Positions 26,029 to 35,015 of a stretch of DNA of 64,000 nt are shown here, piece by piece. The notes under the pieces are model-generated. The model searched no databases and was not told the DNA's origin. It saw only the letters and a list, made by a program, of their open reading frames with translations. Numbering within the stretch: position 1 is the first letter of the stretch; every line of letters begins with the position of its first letter. A program made the position numbers and the translations under genes. The stretch is from CAUZIZ01 sp965219005. Its GTDB lineage: Bacteria; Acidobacteriota; UBA6911; RPQK01; JAJDTT01. The stretch lies in the NCBI GenBank assembly GCA_965219005.1, contig CBDCMS010000001.1:108405-172404 (forward strand), read 5' to 3'.

Positions 26029-27611
26029 TAGGAAATCGCTTTTTGAGCCGGGGTGTTGTGCCAGCGACGAGGCTCCAGAAAAGGGATGAACTGGAGTCTC
26101 TGGAGGGGAGATTCTGGAGGTGGAGGGGTCGGAAGCGTCGGGGTGGGGGGAGGAGCGTCTGATGGAGAATTGGGCCGGGAGTCAAACCGGGAAGAAGAGG
26201 GGAAATCAGGCGCACGGGTAGTGGAGAGGACAGCGGGAGGTTCGCTCCTCAGTCCTCGAATACGGGGAGATCGTCCCAGAAGATGGAGTCGGTGGAGACC
26301 CGAACCTGTTGCGCTTGGGTGGGGGAGAGAGTGGCCAGGAAGGCCTCCAGCTTGTGGGCCAGGAGTGGGGGAGGAGGAGAGCGCTGGGCCCTTTGCTAGG
26401 AACCCAGGTGCTGGAGGATGCGGAGGATGACGCGAGGGTCCTCGATGAAGGCCAGGATGCTCATTTGGTGAGCGCATCGAGGACAGGTCAGGGGGTCGAC
26501 TTCGTAAACGTTCTTGAGGAGGCGAGCCCAGTTGGCTCGTCGTCGGACGCCGAAGGCCTCAGCGGGGGAATGGAGGTCGTCACAATCGGGCTGGCTCCTC
26601 GTAACGCAGAGAGCCAGGGCTTGTCTGCGCCTGCCACGCGAGGCGTTCGAGTAACGGCCATAGTAACGGATCATTCGCTCATTCGAGCCAGGGATGTGCG
26701 ACGTAACCAGGGCGATCCAGTCCAGCGCGTCCATGGAGCGAGAGAGACCCTGCTTCGTCTGGTATTCGATCTGTCCCCGCTGCTCGTCAAAGTGCAACCT
26801 GGAGGCGGCAAAGCTGGGACGCAGGATGTAGGCGGCCAGGCGCTCCAGAGCGGGCTTGTCGTCCTGGTCCACGGGACGGGAGCAATAGACGTGAAAACCC
26901 GAATGGTGCCAACTGGCCAGCCGGTTGGCAAAGTCCCGACTCAAGCGACGTTTTGAGATCAACATCTCGCGCACGTGGTGTGCGAAGAGCCGGGTCAGGA
27001 TCTGGGAATCGGGGTAGGAAATCCGGGAAACTGTCCCAGAGCGATCCCAGGCACCATCGGGGACCAGCGAGTGCAGGTGGGGGTGGAAATTGAGCGTATC
27101 GCCGTAGCTCTGGATGGCCACGATGGCTCCGGGCACCGACTCCTTGCCGAGAGCGGCTTGAAAGTACTGGCGTAGAGTCTTCCAGGCACATCGAGCCAGG
27201 TCTCCCAGTAGACGGCGATCCCGCCGGAAGGCCGGTCGCAGCACCCGGGGGATGGTCCAAACATACTGGCGGTGATCGACCGGCTCCAGGACCTCATCGG
27301 TGACCCACTCGACGAAGGCGGCCACCCGCTTGGCTTGACAGGAAGGACAGAAATATCTCGTCTTGCAGGAGAAGGCCAGCAAGTATTCGTGCTCACAGCT
27401 GGGACAGTGGATGCGAGCGAAGCCGTGGCGCAGGATTCCACATTCCAGAAACCGCTCGACGCTTCGCTCGACCACAGAATGCCAGGGGCCCTGCTCCTTT
27501 TGCATAGAAAAAGGGATAGGCCCGCTTGAACTCCTCCCAGTAGGCCTCCAAACATTGGTAGAAGGCACTCCCTTCCGGGTGACGTTGTCGATAGGTTGCC
27601 GTCGGGCTCAC
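26029..27611 (-). mobile_element. IS91-type element (approximate limits)
   Basis: Covers the Y2-type transposase and a GC-rich non-coding stretch after its stop (26029-26395) that would hold the termination end. The boundaries are not defined because IS91 elements lack inverted repeats. It separates the truncated glycosidase from the repeat cluster at 27727. Confidence 0.5.
26396..27568 (-). pseudogene. IS91-family transposase, frameshifted near the N-terminus
   Basis: The 390-codon frame has the N-terminal zinc-binding cysteines (CPSC, CPSCQAKR), the HUH motif (HPHLHSLVPDG), the DEQRGQIEY region, YYGRYSNASRGR with the catalytic Tyr pair, and the tail CPRCAHQMSILAFIEDP. The true N-terminus lies in another frame (start near 27611, YQCLEAYWEEFKRAYPFFYA). 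The two join only through a shift around 27490, near GCAAAAGGAGCAG. Probably inactive; sequencing error or programmed shift cannot be excluded. Confidence 0.8.
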
Positions 27612-27726
27612 TACCCGGTGACAACGTCGGCCGCGAGTAAATCACCACCTCAGCGATATGAGCGGGTGGGAAAGCCCTGGGTCTCACCCGAAGAGGCGCC
27701 GCGTCGGGCGGCCGCAGGGGTGGTCC

Positions 27727-27842
27727 GTGCTTGAAACTGCCGTCCTCGTCCTTGTTTCTCGAAAGGGCAACCCATTCTTCTCAGCCACAAGCTCTTCATA
27801 GTCGCATGCCGCTTGACCTACGGGGAATGACTCCTCTTGGCC
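27727..27842. repeat. Dispersed repeat, copy B
   Basis: From gtgcttgaaactgcc to gactcctcttggcc, clearly homologous in inverted orientation to 53801-53914. Both copies lie beside a copy of the ggctgtgtgaaaa miniature element. Confidence 0.7.
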
Positions 27843-27903
27843 CCGTTAGCGGTCATTCATTCGAACGTTTGCGGAGAAAAGTTGGATGGCCGCTTGTAGG
27901 CGA

Positions 27904-28038
27904 GGCTGTGTGAAAACTCATTCATGATTTCGGATTTGAAATTCTGACTTCATAGGATCGCGTGTAAGCCACGATCTCCGTCGTAGGAAGGGTAAAGAGA
28001 CCCCTAAATCAAAGAGGTTTCGGACTTTTCACACAGCC
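27904..28038. mobile_element. 135-bp miniature element, copy 1
   Basis: Starts ggctgtgtgaaaactcattc and ends ggacttttcacacagcc, giving about 16-bp terminal inverted repeats. The inside is highly similar to 53670-53798 (aggatcgcgtg, cgatctccgtcgtaggaagg, taaagagacccctaaatcaa). Non-coding. The GGCTGTGTGAAAA end resembles IS-element ends, so it is a likely MITE. Confidence 0.75.
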
Positions 28039-28040
28039 TC

Positions 28041-28819
28041 AGGCGGAACCGGTCATTCAAACAACCCGAAATGCGCCCCCGCGAAGGGCGGTTGTTGCTG
28101 CTCTTTGGCGCGATTGCATTGAGACGACAGCACGCTTAGCCGAATTTCCTGATGGACCAGACTCCGGCTCCCCCGATAGTCTTGCTGACCAGGCACAGAA
28201 CAGGCCGAGCGATTCTGGTCCGTTATTGGTCCAATAAGAATTACCCAGGCTTCCCGACCGCTACCTAGCGTTCCTCAATGTGACCGTGAGTCTAGATTAC
28301 TGGTTTTCCGGGTGGGGCTTGAACTCATAACCCAACGGTTGTGTGGACCGGCTGCCGTCGATGAAGTGTTAGAGTACCCGCGAAGCACCCCGACGGAGCG
28401 CCCTGAAAAAGTGTCGTCCAGTTATCGTCCAGTCAGAAAGCTATAGGATATCGTCAGATATCACTTGGTCGATGCGGCGAAAACCCAGTAACCAATTGAG
28501 TTTTCAGTAGTTTTCGTTAGATTTCACGTTGCTGCCCAACAGATTTAGGATCTGGTGCATCGGAACCCAAGTCACCAGGCCGTACCCCGAGCAACGGAAG
28601 CGGGCCGCTATTGGTCCAATAAGAATCACCCTGGCTTCCCAATCTCCGCCAACGAGGATGGCTAGAGCAAAGAGGAACTAGTCATTCGCGACGCGAATCG
28701 GCCTGGGGTCTTAAATTCTGAACTCTTTAGTCACCCACCTCGCAACCCCGCATCTCGGGGATCGAGGATTTTCTGGATCTTCATTGCCAATACAGTAGAA
28801 CGCTCGCTCTCGTCTCCAG
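28041..28819. other. Non-coding left end of the integrative element
   Basis: No gene is seen. It holds the left 40-bp inverted repeat (28298-28337) and a 32-bp direct repeat at 28224-28255 and 28609-28640. Each copy contains the near-palindrome ttattggtccaataa or its core, and they differ at two positions. They could be regulator or replication sites. Confidence 0.5.
28298..28337. repeat. Left 40-bp inverted repeat of the element
   Basis: tactggttttccgggtgggg followed by cttgaactcataacccaacg. It matches the reverse complement of 34815-34854 at 39 of 40 positions. The minus strand looks like a worn tRNA 3' end (GTTCAAGCC then CCA). Confidence 0.8.
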
Positions 28820-29836
28820 TCAACGAGCGGCCTTACTGACCCAGTCTCGAATTCTCACTTCGGAACCTCCAAGCTGGCGGGCTATGACAGGAACGGATTT
28901 CCCTTCTTTATACAGTCGGCGTGCCCTGTTCTTTTTCCTGCGACGATCGTCGGCATCACGGAGAGCCTGTTTGATACCGCAGTCCTCACAGTAATTGTTA
29001 CACCCCAGTTTCGGGCGCTTGCGGAAGCGAACATAGGGAAGCCCGCAGCCAGAGCACGCGTACAAACTGTCGGAACGAGAAAGGACTAACAGAAGCTGCA
29101 AGGCCAGAGGACCAAGAATCGTGTGATCGCTACCGAAAGAGACGCTGGTTCTCCACTTGTTTCGATTATCCCAGCCTAGACGCAAGCCTACCCTACCAAG
29201 CTCAAGCCAATCGTTGACCTCAAGGTACAGGAGGAATTCAGCATCTTTGATAGGCTCACTTACGCCGTGCAAATCATCCCAGTCCACTCCTAGTGTAGCC
29301 CAATTTTCCTTTGAACCAATCCGCTGTGGTGGGGAGGTGAGTTCCGCCGCGACGTTGACCAGAGCTGCCACCCGCTTTGCGATCTCGATATAGTTAATCC
29401 AAAGTTCTCCTCGAATCGAAGACAACCCATCTGAGACCAGAAAACGCTTCCCCCCAATCGCAAGCTCATTCGGAAATGAGGGGGCCTTGAAAACAACCTC
29501 GGCCAGTCCTAGAACCCCCCACTTTTGAGCGAAGCTCAAGACTTTTTCCCCTCGTTTCGTCCGGGCAAGAGAGAGGAAATCTGACAGCATCTTCCCCTCA
29601 CCCCTGACCCAACGGTGTGGGGGCTGCGGTGAAACTTTCCAAGTCAGCATCTCGCCCTCGACAGCAAGGTTGTCGGGAACCAGAACGGCGTCGCTCTGGA
29701 CCGGCCTTCCAAGGTCTCCGTCCTCATTAACGAAACCCGCCAATTCCCACTTGAGTCGCTCTGAAAGATTAACCATAGTCAAACCATAGTCTACTGCTTC
29801 TCCATTACCAGCATCAAGATCTATTCTGTCCAACAT
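28820..29836 (-). CDS. Element-encoded zinc-ribbon/helix-turn-helix protein, unknown function
   Basis: About 338 residues if it starts at ATG 29836; a start at 29776 (MVNLSERLKW) is also possible and a frame extends to 30013. The first 250 residues match nothing I recognise. Near the C-terminus is a four-cysteine zinc ribbon (CSGCGLPYVRFRKRPK, then NNYCEDCG). A basic segment (DDRRRKKNRARRL) and a helix-turn-helix-like tail (GKSVPVIARQLGGSEVRIRD) follow. DNA-binding is inferred. It is divergent from the replication operon, its start codon overlapping that of the next gene, so both probably share control; gactatggtt occurs twice just inside. Confidence 0.55.
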   Translation of the reverse strand: MLDRIDLDAGNGEAVDYGLTMVNLSERLKWELAGFVNEDGDLGRPVQSDAVLVPDNLAVEGEMLTWKVSPQPPHRWVRGEGKMLSDFLSLARTKRGEKVLSFAQKWGVLGLAEVVFKAPSFPNELAIGGKRFLVSDGLSSIRGELWINYIEIAKRVAALVNVAAELTSPPQRIGSKENWATLGVDWDDLHGVSEPIKDAEFLLYLEVNDWLELGRVGLRLGWDNRNKWRTSVSFGSDHTILGPLALQLLLVLSRSDSLYACSGCGLPYVRFRKRPKLGCNNYCEDCGIKQALRDADDRRRKKNRARRLYKEGKSVPVIARQLGGSEVRIRDWVSKAAR

Positions 29837-30080
29837 GACACAACAAGCTACAAGGAAACTTCTGATCACGGGCCCTGAGGTGGCACGAAGGCTGGGCATT
29901 TCGAGATCTCTAGCATACCTGTGGATGCGCTGCGGGATCTTGCCGACCATTCGGGAGGGACGCACTGTGCGTGTCCCTCTGGCAGCCCTCCATCGCTGGA
30001 TCGAGACCAACACTCGACAAAGTGGTGAGGCGGAGATGTCCTACGGCCCCCGTCGCAGGGGATGCACTGATGAAGGTTGA
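29835..30080 (+). CDS. Excisionase-like helix-turn-helix protein
   Basis: 81 residues. The helix-turn-helix of the AlpA/Xis type is clear: LLITGPEVARRLGISRSLAY, then LWMRCGILPTIREGRTVRVP. Such proteins act as excisionases or as regulators of the replication gene in P4-like elements. First gene of the operon; its end overlaps the primase start by 11 bp, implying translational coupling. The ribosome site is weak. Confidence 0.7.
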   Translation: MTQQATRKLLITGPEVARRLGISRSLAYLWMRCGILPTIREGRTVRVPLAALHRWIETNTRQSGEAEMSYGPRRRGCTDEG

Positions 30081-32661
30081 AAACGTCTTGGGCGCTCTGG
30101 ACAAGGTGAGGCGCGAGGGACGGGGTTGGATGGCCCGTTGCCCTGCCCACGATGACTCTGATCCCTCACTGTCGATTCAATACTCGGAGGGCGGTCAGAT
30201 CCTCGTCCACTGCTTCGCGGGCTGTTCCCAAGAGGCTGTGATCAGTGAGCTGAGAGCGCTCGGAGTTTGGCCTAAACCGAGCGTAAGTGGGGCAGGCGGG
30301 ACCAATCCAAAATTGAAGAACCGGAGCCCTGACCCGACCAGGTATTGTTCGGAGATCTGGGCACAGTGCCTTGAAATCACAGACGATGCCGATCATCTCG
30401 TTCGGCTCTATCTGGAAGCCCGTGGCTTGGACTCCAAGTGTCTACCGCACTGCATCAGGTTGCATCCCAATCTCGCATACACACAAGACGGTAAACCAGT
30501 AAGTTTCCATCCAACGATGGTGGGGAAGATTTCGGGTGAAGATGGCAACCTCGCCGGGCTTCACCGAACTTTTCTGAGCAGCAACGGTAGGAAGGCCCCC
30601 GTCGCTGATTCAAAGAGATCTCTTGGGCGGGTCCGTGGTGGAGCCATCCGGCTAGACCCTGCGGGCGAGGTGCTGGCTCTGGCCGAAGGACTGGAAACTG
30701 CTTTGGCCGTTCGCCAGGCCACAAGACTACCGACGTGGTGCGCTGTTTCCGCTTCAAACCTCAAGAAGGTTTCCATGCCTGAGTCCGTTTCCACCGTTCA
30801 TATTTTCGGCGACAAGGACCGTAACTTGAAGGGACAGAATTCGGCCTTGGAGACGTGCGATCTGCTCTACCACCAGGGAAGGACCGTGTACTTGCACCTG
30901 CCAGGCCAACAGATTCCTCAAGGCAAGCAAGGCATTGATTGGCTTGACGCCTTGGTGTCGGAAGGTTCTACCGCATTTCGGGCCACGTTGCAAGAAGCTG
31001 AGGAGTGGAAACCCGTGAAAAAAGGCAGCAACTCTCATGAGAAACCTACCCAGCCGCAGATGGATGAGAAACCTACCCAGGCGCAGATACTTATAGAGCT
31101 CGCCGCCGATCTGGAGTTCTTCACAACGCTTAATCTGGTTTGTTATGTGAGTTTCCCCGTTGCAGACCATGTCGAGACTTGGCCGGTGAGATCACGAACG
31201 TTCCGCCGATGGTTGAATAGTCGCTTCTTTGAGGTCAAGCGGAAACCACCTAGTGCGCAGGCCCTTCAATCCTCGCTGGAGTTCTTTGAGGCCAAGGCTC
31301 AGTTTGAAGGGCCAACGCACCCGGTGAGCACAAGGGTTGCTGAGCACAACGGAAGGATATACTTCGATCTTGCCGACGACGATTGGCGTGCCGTCGAGGT
31401 AACCGACGAGGGTTGGCGTCTCACCTCGGACCCACCCATCAAGTTTCGGCGCAGTGCCGGGATGCTGTCGCTACCGGTTCCCAAAAGAGGAGGATCTCTT
31501 GAAGAGCTCCGCCAGATCCTGAACTGCGACTCACAAGCGAACTGGATTCTCCTGCTGGCCTGGCTATTAGCCTCTCTCCGCCCAAGAGGCCCATACTTCG
31601 TCCTGATCCTTTACGGCGAACAGGGATCGTCCAAGAGCTTTCTGGAGCGTCTCCTTAGATCCCTGATTGACCCGTCCATTCCTCCGCTGCGGACGGCACC
31701 GAAAAATGAGCGTGACCTCATGATCGCGGCCAGCCACAGCTGGATCACAGCCCTAGACAACCTCTCCGAAGTAAAGGAATGGCTCAGTGACGCTCTCTGT
31801 CGGCTGTCAACTGGTGGCGGCCTAGCGACCAGACGGTTGTATACGAATGAGGAGGAGCAAATCTTCGATGCCACGAGACCGTCGGTCCTGAATGCCATCG
31901 AAGCGGTAGTCAACCGAGCGGATCTAGTGGATAGGGCCCTCATTGTGGAGCTACCACAGATTCCGGACGAACAGCGCCGACCCGAAAAGGAGATTCTCGA
32001 AGAGTTCGATCGGATGCGTCCGCGCGTCCTTGGAGCTCTACTGGATGCTGTGTCTATGGGGCTAAGGAACTTCGAGACGGTAAAGCTGAATAGCCTCCCT
32101 CGTATGGCGGACGCTGCAAAATGGGTTGCGGCCTGCGAGCCTGCGTTGCCCTTAGAAGCCGGAGAGTTCCTAGAAACTTATCTGGGCAACCGGGCTGGCG
32201 CTGTGGAGGCCACCCTAGAGGCAGACCCACTGGCCACAGTGGTGAGGGCTTTGATGGAAGACCAGCCCTCCTGGGAGGGTACTCCGTCAGAACTGCTTGA
32301 TCAACTGGAGCAAATAGTGGACGAGCGGACCAGGAAATCCAAGGCTTGGCCAGGCTCGGCGAATTGGTTGAGCCGAAAGCTCCGAAGATCCGCGACCTTT
32401 TTACGATCCGCCGGGATCGACATCGAACTTCCAGACCAGGGCAAGCGTGGCAAGGACCGCATCATCCGAATCAGATCAGGTGGCGACGAGGGCACCAAAG
32501 AGACTATCGACGCTAAAGACGCCACGCCGACGCTAGAAGGGGAAATACCGACGGCGTCGAAACCCTGTAAGCGAGGGCTTTTCGACGGTATCGACGCTAT
32601 CGACGGTAAAAACCCTACCCATTCTAATGAGACCGAAGATCGGGAGGTCTTTGAGATATGA
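30070..32661 (+). CDS. CHC2 primase/Toprim/ATPase replication protein
   Basis: 863 residues from ATG 30070. Order: a zinc finger (MARCPAHDDSDPSLS, VHCFAGCS, about 20-56), a Toprim-like domain (LALAEGLETALAV then HIFGDKDRN, about 200-260), a linker with the duplicated phrase EKPTQ, and an ATPase/helicase domain with Walker A GEQGSSKS (about 516-523). It resembles the primase-helicase proteins of satellite phages and integrative elements, and would prime and unwind the element's own origin. Coupled to both neighbours by overlaps (11 bp before, 4 bp after). Confidence 0.8.
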   Translation: MKVENVLGALDKVRREGRGWMARCPAHDDSDPSLSIQYSEGGQILVHCFAGCSQEAVISELRALGVWPKPSVSGAGGTNPKLKNRSPDPTRYCSEIWAQCLEITDDADHLVRLYLEARGLDSKCLPHCIRLHPNLAYTQDGKPVSFHPTMVGKISGEDGNLAGLHRTFLSSNGRKAPVADSKRSLGRVRGGAIRLDPAGEVLALAEGLETALAVRQATRLPTWCAVSASNLKKVSMPESVSTVHIFGDKDRNLKGQNSALETCDLLYHQGRTVYLHLPGQQIPQGKQGIDWLDALVSEGSTAFRATLQEAEEWKPVKKGSNSHEKPTQPQMDEKPTQAQILIELAADLEFFTTLNLVCYVSFPVADHVETWPVRSRTFRRWLNSRFFEVKRKPPSAQALQSSLEFFEAKAQFEGPTHPVSTRVAEHNGRIYFDLADDDWRAVEVTDEGWRLTSDPPIKFRRSAGMLSLPVPKRGGSLEELRQILNCDSQANWILLLAWLLASLRPRGPYFVLILYGEQGSSKSFLERLLRSLIDPSIPPLRTAPKNERDLMIAASHSWITALDNLSEVKEWLSDALCRLSTGGGLATRRLYTNEEEQIFDATRPSVLNAIEAVVNRADLVDRALIVELPQIPDEQRRPEKEILEEFDRMRPRVLGALLDAVSMGLRNFETVKLNSLPRMADAAKWVAACEPALPLEAGEFLETYLGNRAGAVEATLEADPLATVVRALMEDQPSWEGTPSELLDQLEQIVDERTRKSKAWPGSANWLSRKLRRSATFLRSAGIDIELPDQGKRGKDRIIRIRSGGDEGTKETIDAKDATPTLEGEIPTASKPCKRGLFDGIDAIDGKNPTHSNETEDREVFEI

Positions 32662-33119
32662 CGACTGTGGAGCTAATGGCCGAACTTGAGCTGCGTGGCG
32701 TGACACTATCCCTGAAGGATAACCACCTTCGTGTAGACGCCCCGAGGTCCTCTCTTACCCCGGCGGTAAGGACAGCACTTGCCCAGCAGAAGGTGCAGCT
32801 CATGGAGACCCTGAGATCGAGAGCAGAGGGGTTACCAACCTCAGAGTCAGATAGCGTGGTTGTTGCCGCCAAGCACCCGAAGAAGGAGACCGATTGGCCC
32901 AAGGAGTGCATCGAGAGCAGGAGACGATTTGGCCAGCCTCATGCCGTGCTTTTCCCTTTGATTGGAAGAGCGGTTCAAACACCTCAGGGTAGGGGAAGGC
33001 TGTTCAATGTGATGTCGACAAAGGATGGTGCGATCGCTGGCGTGGTGGTGGAAGGGGAGGATCGTGTCACCTTCGTTTCCGCAGCGGATCTCAAACCTAG
33101 CGACGGTAAGCTGAGATGA
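32658..33119 (+). CDS. TubC-docking-domain-like protein
   Basis: 153 residues. The first ~55 (MTTVELMAELELRGVTLSLK, LRVDAPRSSLTPAVRTALAQ) match the TubC N-terminal docking fold, best known from hybrid PKS-NRPS enzymes. No synthetase exists here. The second half (PHAVLFPLIGRAVQTPQGRG) looks like a small beta domain. Overlaps of 4 bp (ATGA) on both sides place it firmly in the replication-integration operon. It may mediate protein-protein docking to the primase or recombinase; this is inference. Confidence 0.65.
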   Translation: MTTVELMAELELRGVTLSLKDNHLRVDAPRSSLTPAVRTALAQQKVQLMETLRSRAEGLPTSESDSVVVAAKHPKKETDWPKECIESRRRFGQPHAVLFPLIGRAVQTPQGRGRLFNVMSTKDGAIAGVVVEGEDRVTFVSAADLKPSDGKLR

Positions 33120-33409
33120 CAGGAATGATTGAGGTGCCGGATCAATTCTACTTGAAGGTTTCCCGGGCCGCTCAGTACCCGGGCATCTCGTCCAATACCT
33201 TGCGTAAGTACACCGACTTGGGTCTGGTAAAAGCGAAGAGACTTCCCAGCGGTGACCGCATCTACAGCCGGGATTGGTTGGATGACTTCGTCTCAGACTT
33301 GCCCGATGTGGTGGAGAATGATGAAAGTGTCTGGAGGATGAGGCAGGGCGCGACTATACTCGCCAGTGGTAATCCGACCTGTCCTCGAATCCCAGGAAAG
33401 GAGGAGTAA
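33116..33409 (+). CDS. MerR-like helix-turn-helix protein
   Basis: 97 residues with a winged helix-turn-helix: YLKVSRAAQYPGISSNTLRK, then YTDLGLVKAKRLPSGDRIYS, the usual MerR/excisionase pattern. No effector domain. It sits immediately before the recombinase gene (3 bp), which fits a recombination directionality factor. The start overlaps the previous stop (ATGA). Confidence 0.75.
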   Translation: MTGMIEVPDQFYLKVSRAAQYPGISSNTLRKYTDLGLVKAKRLPSGDRIYSRDWLDDFVSDLPDVVENDESVWRMRQGATILASGNPTCPRIPGKEE

Positions 33410-33412
33410 CCA

Positions 33413-34468
33413 ATGGGGATTCGGACATATCGAGGACAGATCGTCTGTGACAAGCACTGGCCGGATGTGACCCGGACCATTCGCGTCTGTGCCAACCGAA
33501 CCAAGGCCAAACAGCTTCTGGACCGGATCAATGCCTCCATTGCAGATGGCACCTGGAAGGAGCTCAAACAGAAGCTCATGCTCAGGGACCGCGCGTCGGT
33601 CACGGTGGGCGAGTACGCAATGACGTACATGGAGGACTATGTCAAAAGCCGTAACAAGAGGAAAACGTGGAAGCGGAAGGAGACTTCTCTGAGAGCCTTT
33701 CTTCCCTTCCTGGGTAAGCTCCAACTGGAGGCTCTCACTCCGGCTCACCTTCACAACTACGTCCGCCACCGGAAAACTGATGGTGTTGCCGATGGCACGA
33801 TCAACCGTGACCTGGCTGCGATCAAGCACTTGATGAACTACGCTGAAGAGTGTGGAGTTATTCAGTCAAACCCGGTGGAGAAGTTCAGAAGCCTCAAGGA
33901 AGAACAAAAACAGCGGCCACGGTTCACCGAGGATCAGATTCAGAAGGTAATTGATGCCGTCAGAGCTGACTGTCGCCCCCTGTTCATCTTCGTCCGAGAA
34001 ACGGGATGTCGGCGGGAGGAAGCCTTGTCCCTGCAACGTTGGCAGATCCAGGAAGACTCACAGTTGGTCGTGTTCAGCGAGGACACCAAGTCGAGAAAGT
34101 ACCGTTACGTCCCGCTGACAGAAGATGCCCTGAGAGCTGTCAATGCCCTGCCACCCCCTGAGAGCTGCCCCTACGTCTTCTTCTACCCGGAGAGTGGTAC
34201 TCGATGGTCTCACTGTCGAAAGCCCTGGGAACGGGCGAGAGAAAGAGCCGGTTTACCGGAGCTACAGGTAAAGGACCTTCGGCGTCAGTACGCCATCAAA
34301 CTGGCGGAAGGGGGAGCGGACATGCACGACATCCAGCAGGTATTGGGACACGCGAGTGTGGCCACAACCGAGAAACACTACGCTCAGTTCTCTCCTAAGC
34401 ACTCGGCCAAGAAGGTGCTGAGAATCCTCGAGGGTGGTCTGAAGAAGGTTAAGAAACGCTCTGCCTGA
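33413..34468 (+). CDS. Tyrosine recombinase (integrase)
   Basis: 351 residues: an arm-binding N-terminus, a SAM-like core-binding domain (about 70-150), and the catalytic domain with Arg I (ETGCRREEAL, about 198), a beta-strand Lys region (DTKSRKYRYVPL), box II (VKDLRRQYAIKL, about 287), LGHAS and the nucleophile Tyr (EKHYAQFSP). The usual H of HxxR is Lys here and the following H is Arg, which is within known variation. It should integrate and excise the element, probably at the tRNA-Arg site 100 bp downstream. Confidence 0.9.
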   Translation: MGIRTYRGQIVCDKHWPDVTRTIRVCANRTKAKQLLDRINASIADGTWKELKQKLMLRDRASVTVGEYAMTYMEDYVKSRNKRKTWKRKETSLRAFLPFLGKLQLEALTPAHLHNYVRHRKTDGVADGTINRDLAAIKHLMNYAEECGVIQSNPVEKFRSLKEEQKQRPRFTEDQIQKVIDAVRADCRPLFIFVRETGCRREEALSLQRWQIQEDSQLVVFSEDTKSRKYRYVPLTEDALRAVNALPPPESCPYVFFYPESGTRWSHCRKPWERARERAGLPELQVKDLRRQYAIKLAEGGADMHDIQQVLGHASVATTEKHYAQFSPKHSAKKVLRILEGGLKKVKKRSA

Positions 34469-34543
34469 CTGTACCGGAAACAAAACGGTAACAAGACAAA
34501 CAACGTCAGGTCATGGATCAAATGATCAGTACCTGTAAGTAAT

Positions 34544-34711
34544 TGCTAGGAAATGGATTAGGGTGGCGCGCCCGGAGAGATTCGAACTCCCGACCTACGG
34601 ATTCGAAGTCCGTTCGGGAAAAGTGCCGAATCGTTAGGAAACGTTAGGGAAAACAACATGATAGCTGGGTTTTCCGCCATTCAGAAAACCGAATCATTAG
34701 GAAAGATTAGG
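34544..34711. repeat. Three arm-like direct repeats
   Basis: tgctaggaaatggattagg (34544-34562), tcgttaggaaacgttagg (34631-34648) and tcattaggaaagattagg (34694-34711), each with two TTAGG-type halves. The last two share ccgaatc upstream. The position beside the recombinase and att site fits integrase arm-type sites. Confidence 0.6.
34564..34613 (-). tRNA. tRNA-Arg (TCG) 3' half, attachment-site remnant
   Basis: The minus strand gives the anticodon arm ACGGA-CTTCGAA-TCCGT (anticodon TCG), the T arm GGGAG-TTCGAAT-CTCTC and the acceptor end CGGGCGC-G-CCA. The D arm and 5' acceptor strand are absent, so it is not a functional tRNA. It has the form of the displaced 3' fragment left by integration into a tRNA gene. 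No intact copy is in the window. Confidence 0.75.
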
Positions 34712-34814
34712 AACCACAGTGGGAGACATTTGGGAGACAGTGTGTCCAGGGGATTGGGTAATTCTTAGCATTTCCTGAGCTTGGTTTCAGCAGAAGGGAG
34801 GGCATTGTCGAAAT

Positions 34815-34854
34815 CGTTGGGCTATGAGTTCAAGCCCCACCCGGAAAACCAGTA
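34815..34854. repeat. Right 40-bp inverted repeat of the element
   Basis: Reverse complement of 28298-28337 with one mismatch. The rest of 34469-35015 has no gene. Confidence 0.8.
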
Positions 34855-35015
34855 GCTTAGCGGCACGTACGGGCACACTGGGGAACGCTAGAGCGGCTGC
34901 TGATCAACGCTGAGGCAGGATCGCCATTAGATTGTTTCAGTTCGCGTAGCTTGGCTTGGAGACTTGGCGATACCGAGCACCAATAGGAGTACGCTGTAAC
35001 ACAGATTATGGCGTA

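Noticed and set aside
28298..28337. A tRNA gene
   Set aside because: Only the 3'-like end is present and the T-stem has two mismatches; no anticodon arm. Treated as an inverted repeat.
34564..34640. Complete tRNA-Arg
   Set aside because: Sequence 5' of the anticodon arm does not form a D arm or acceptor strand.
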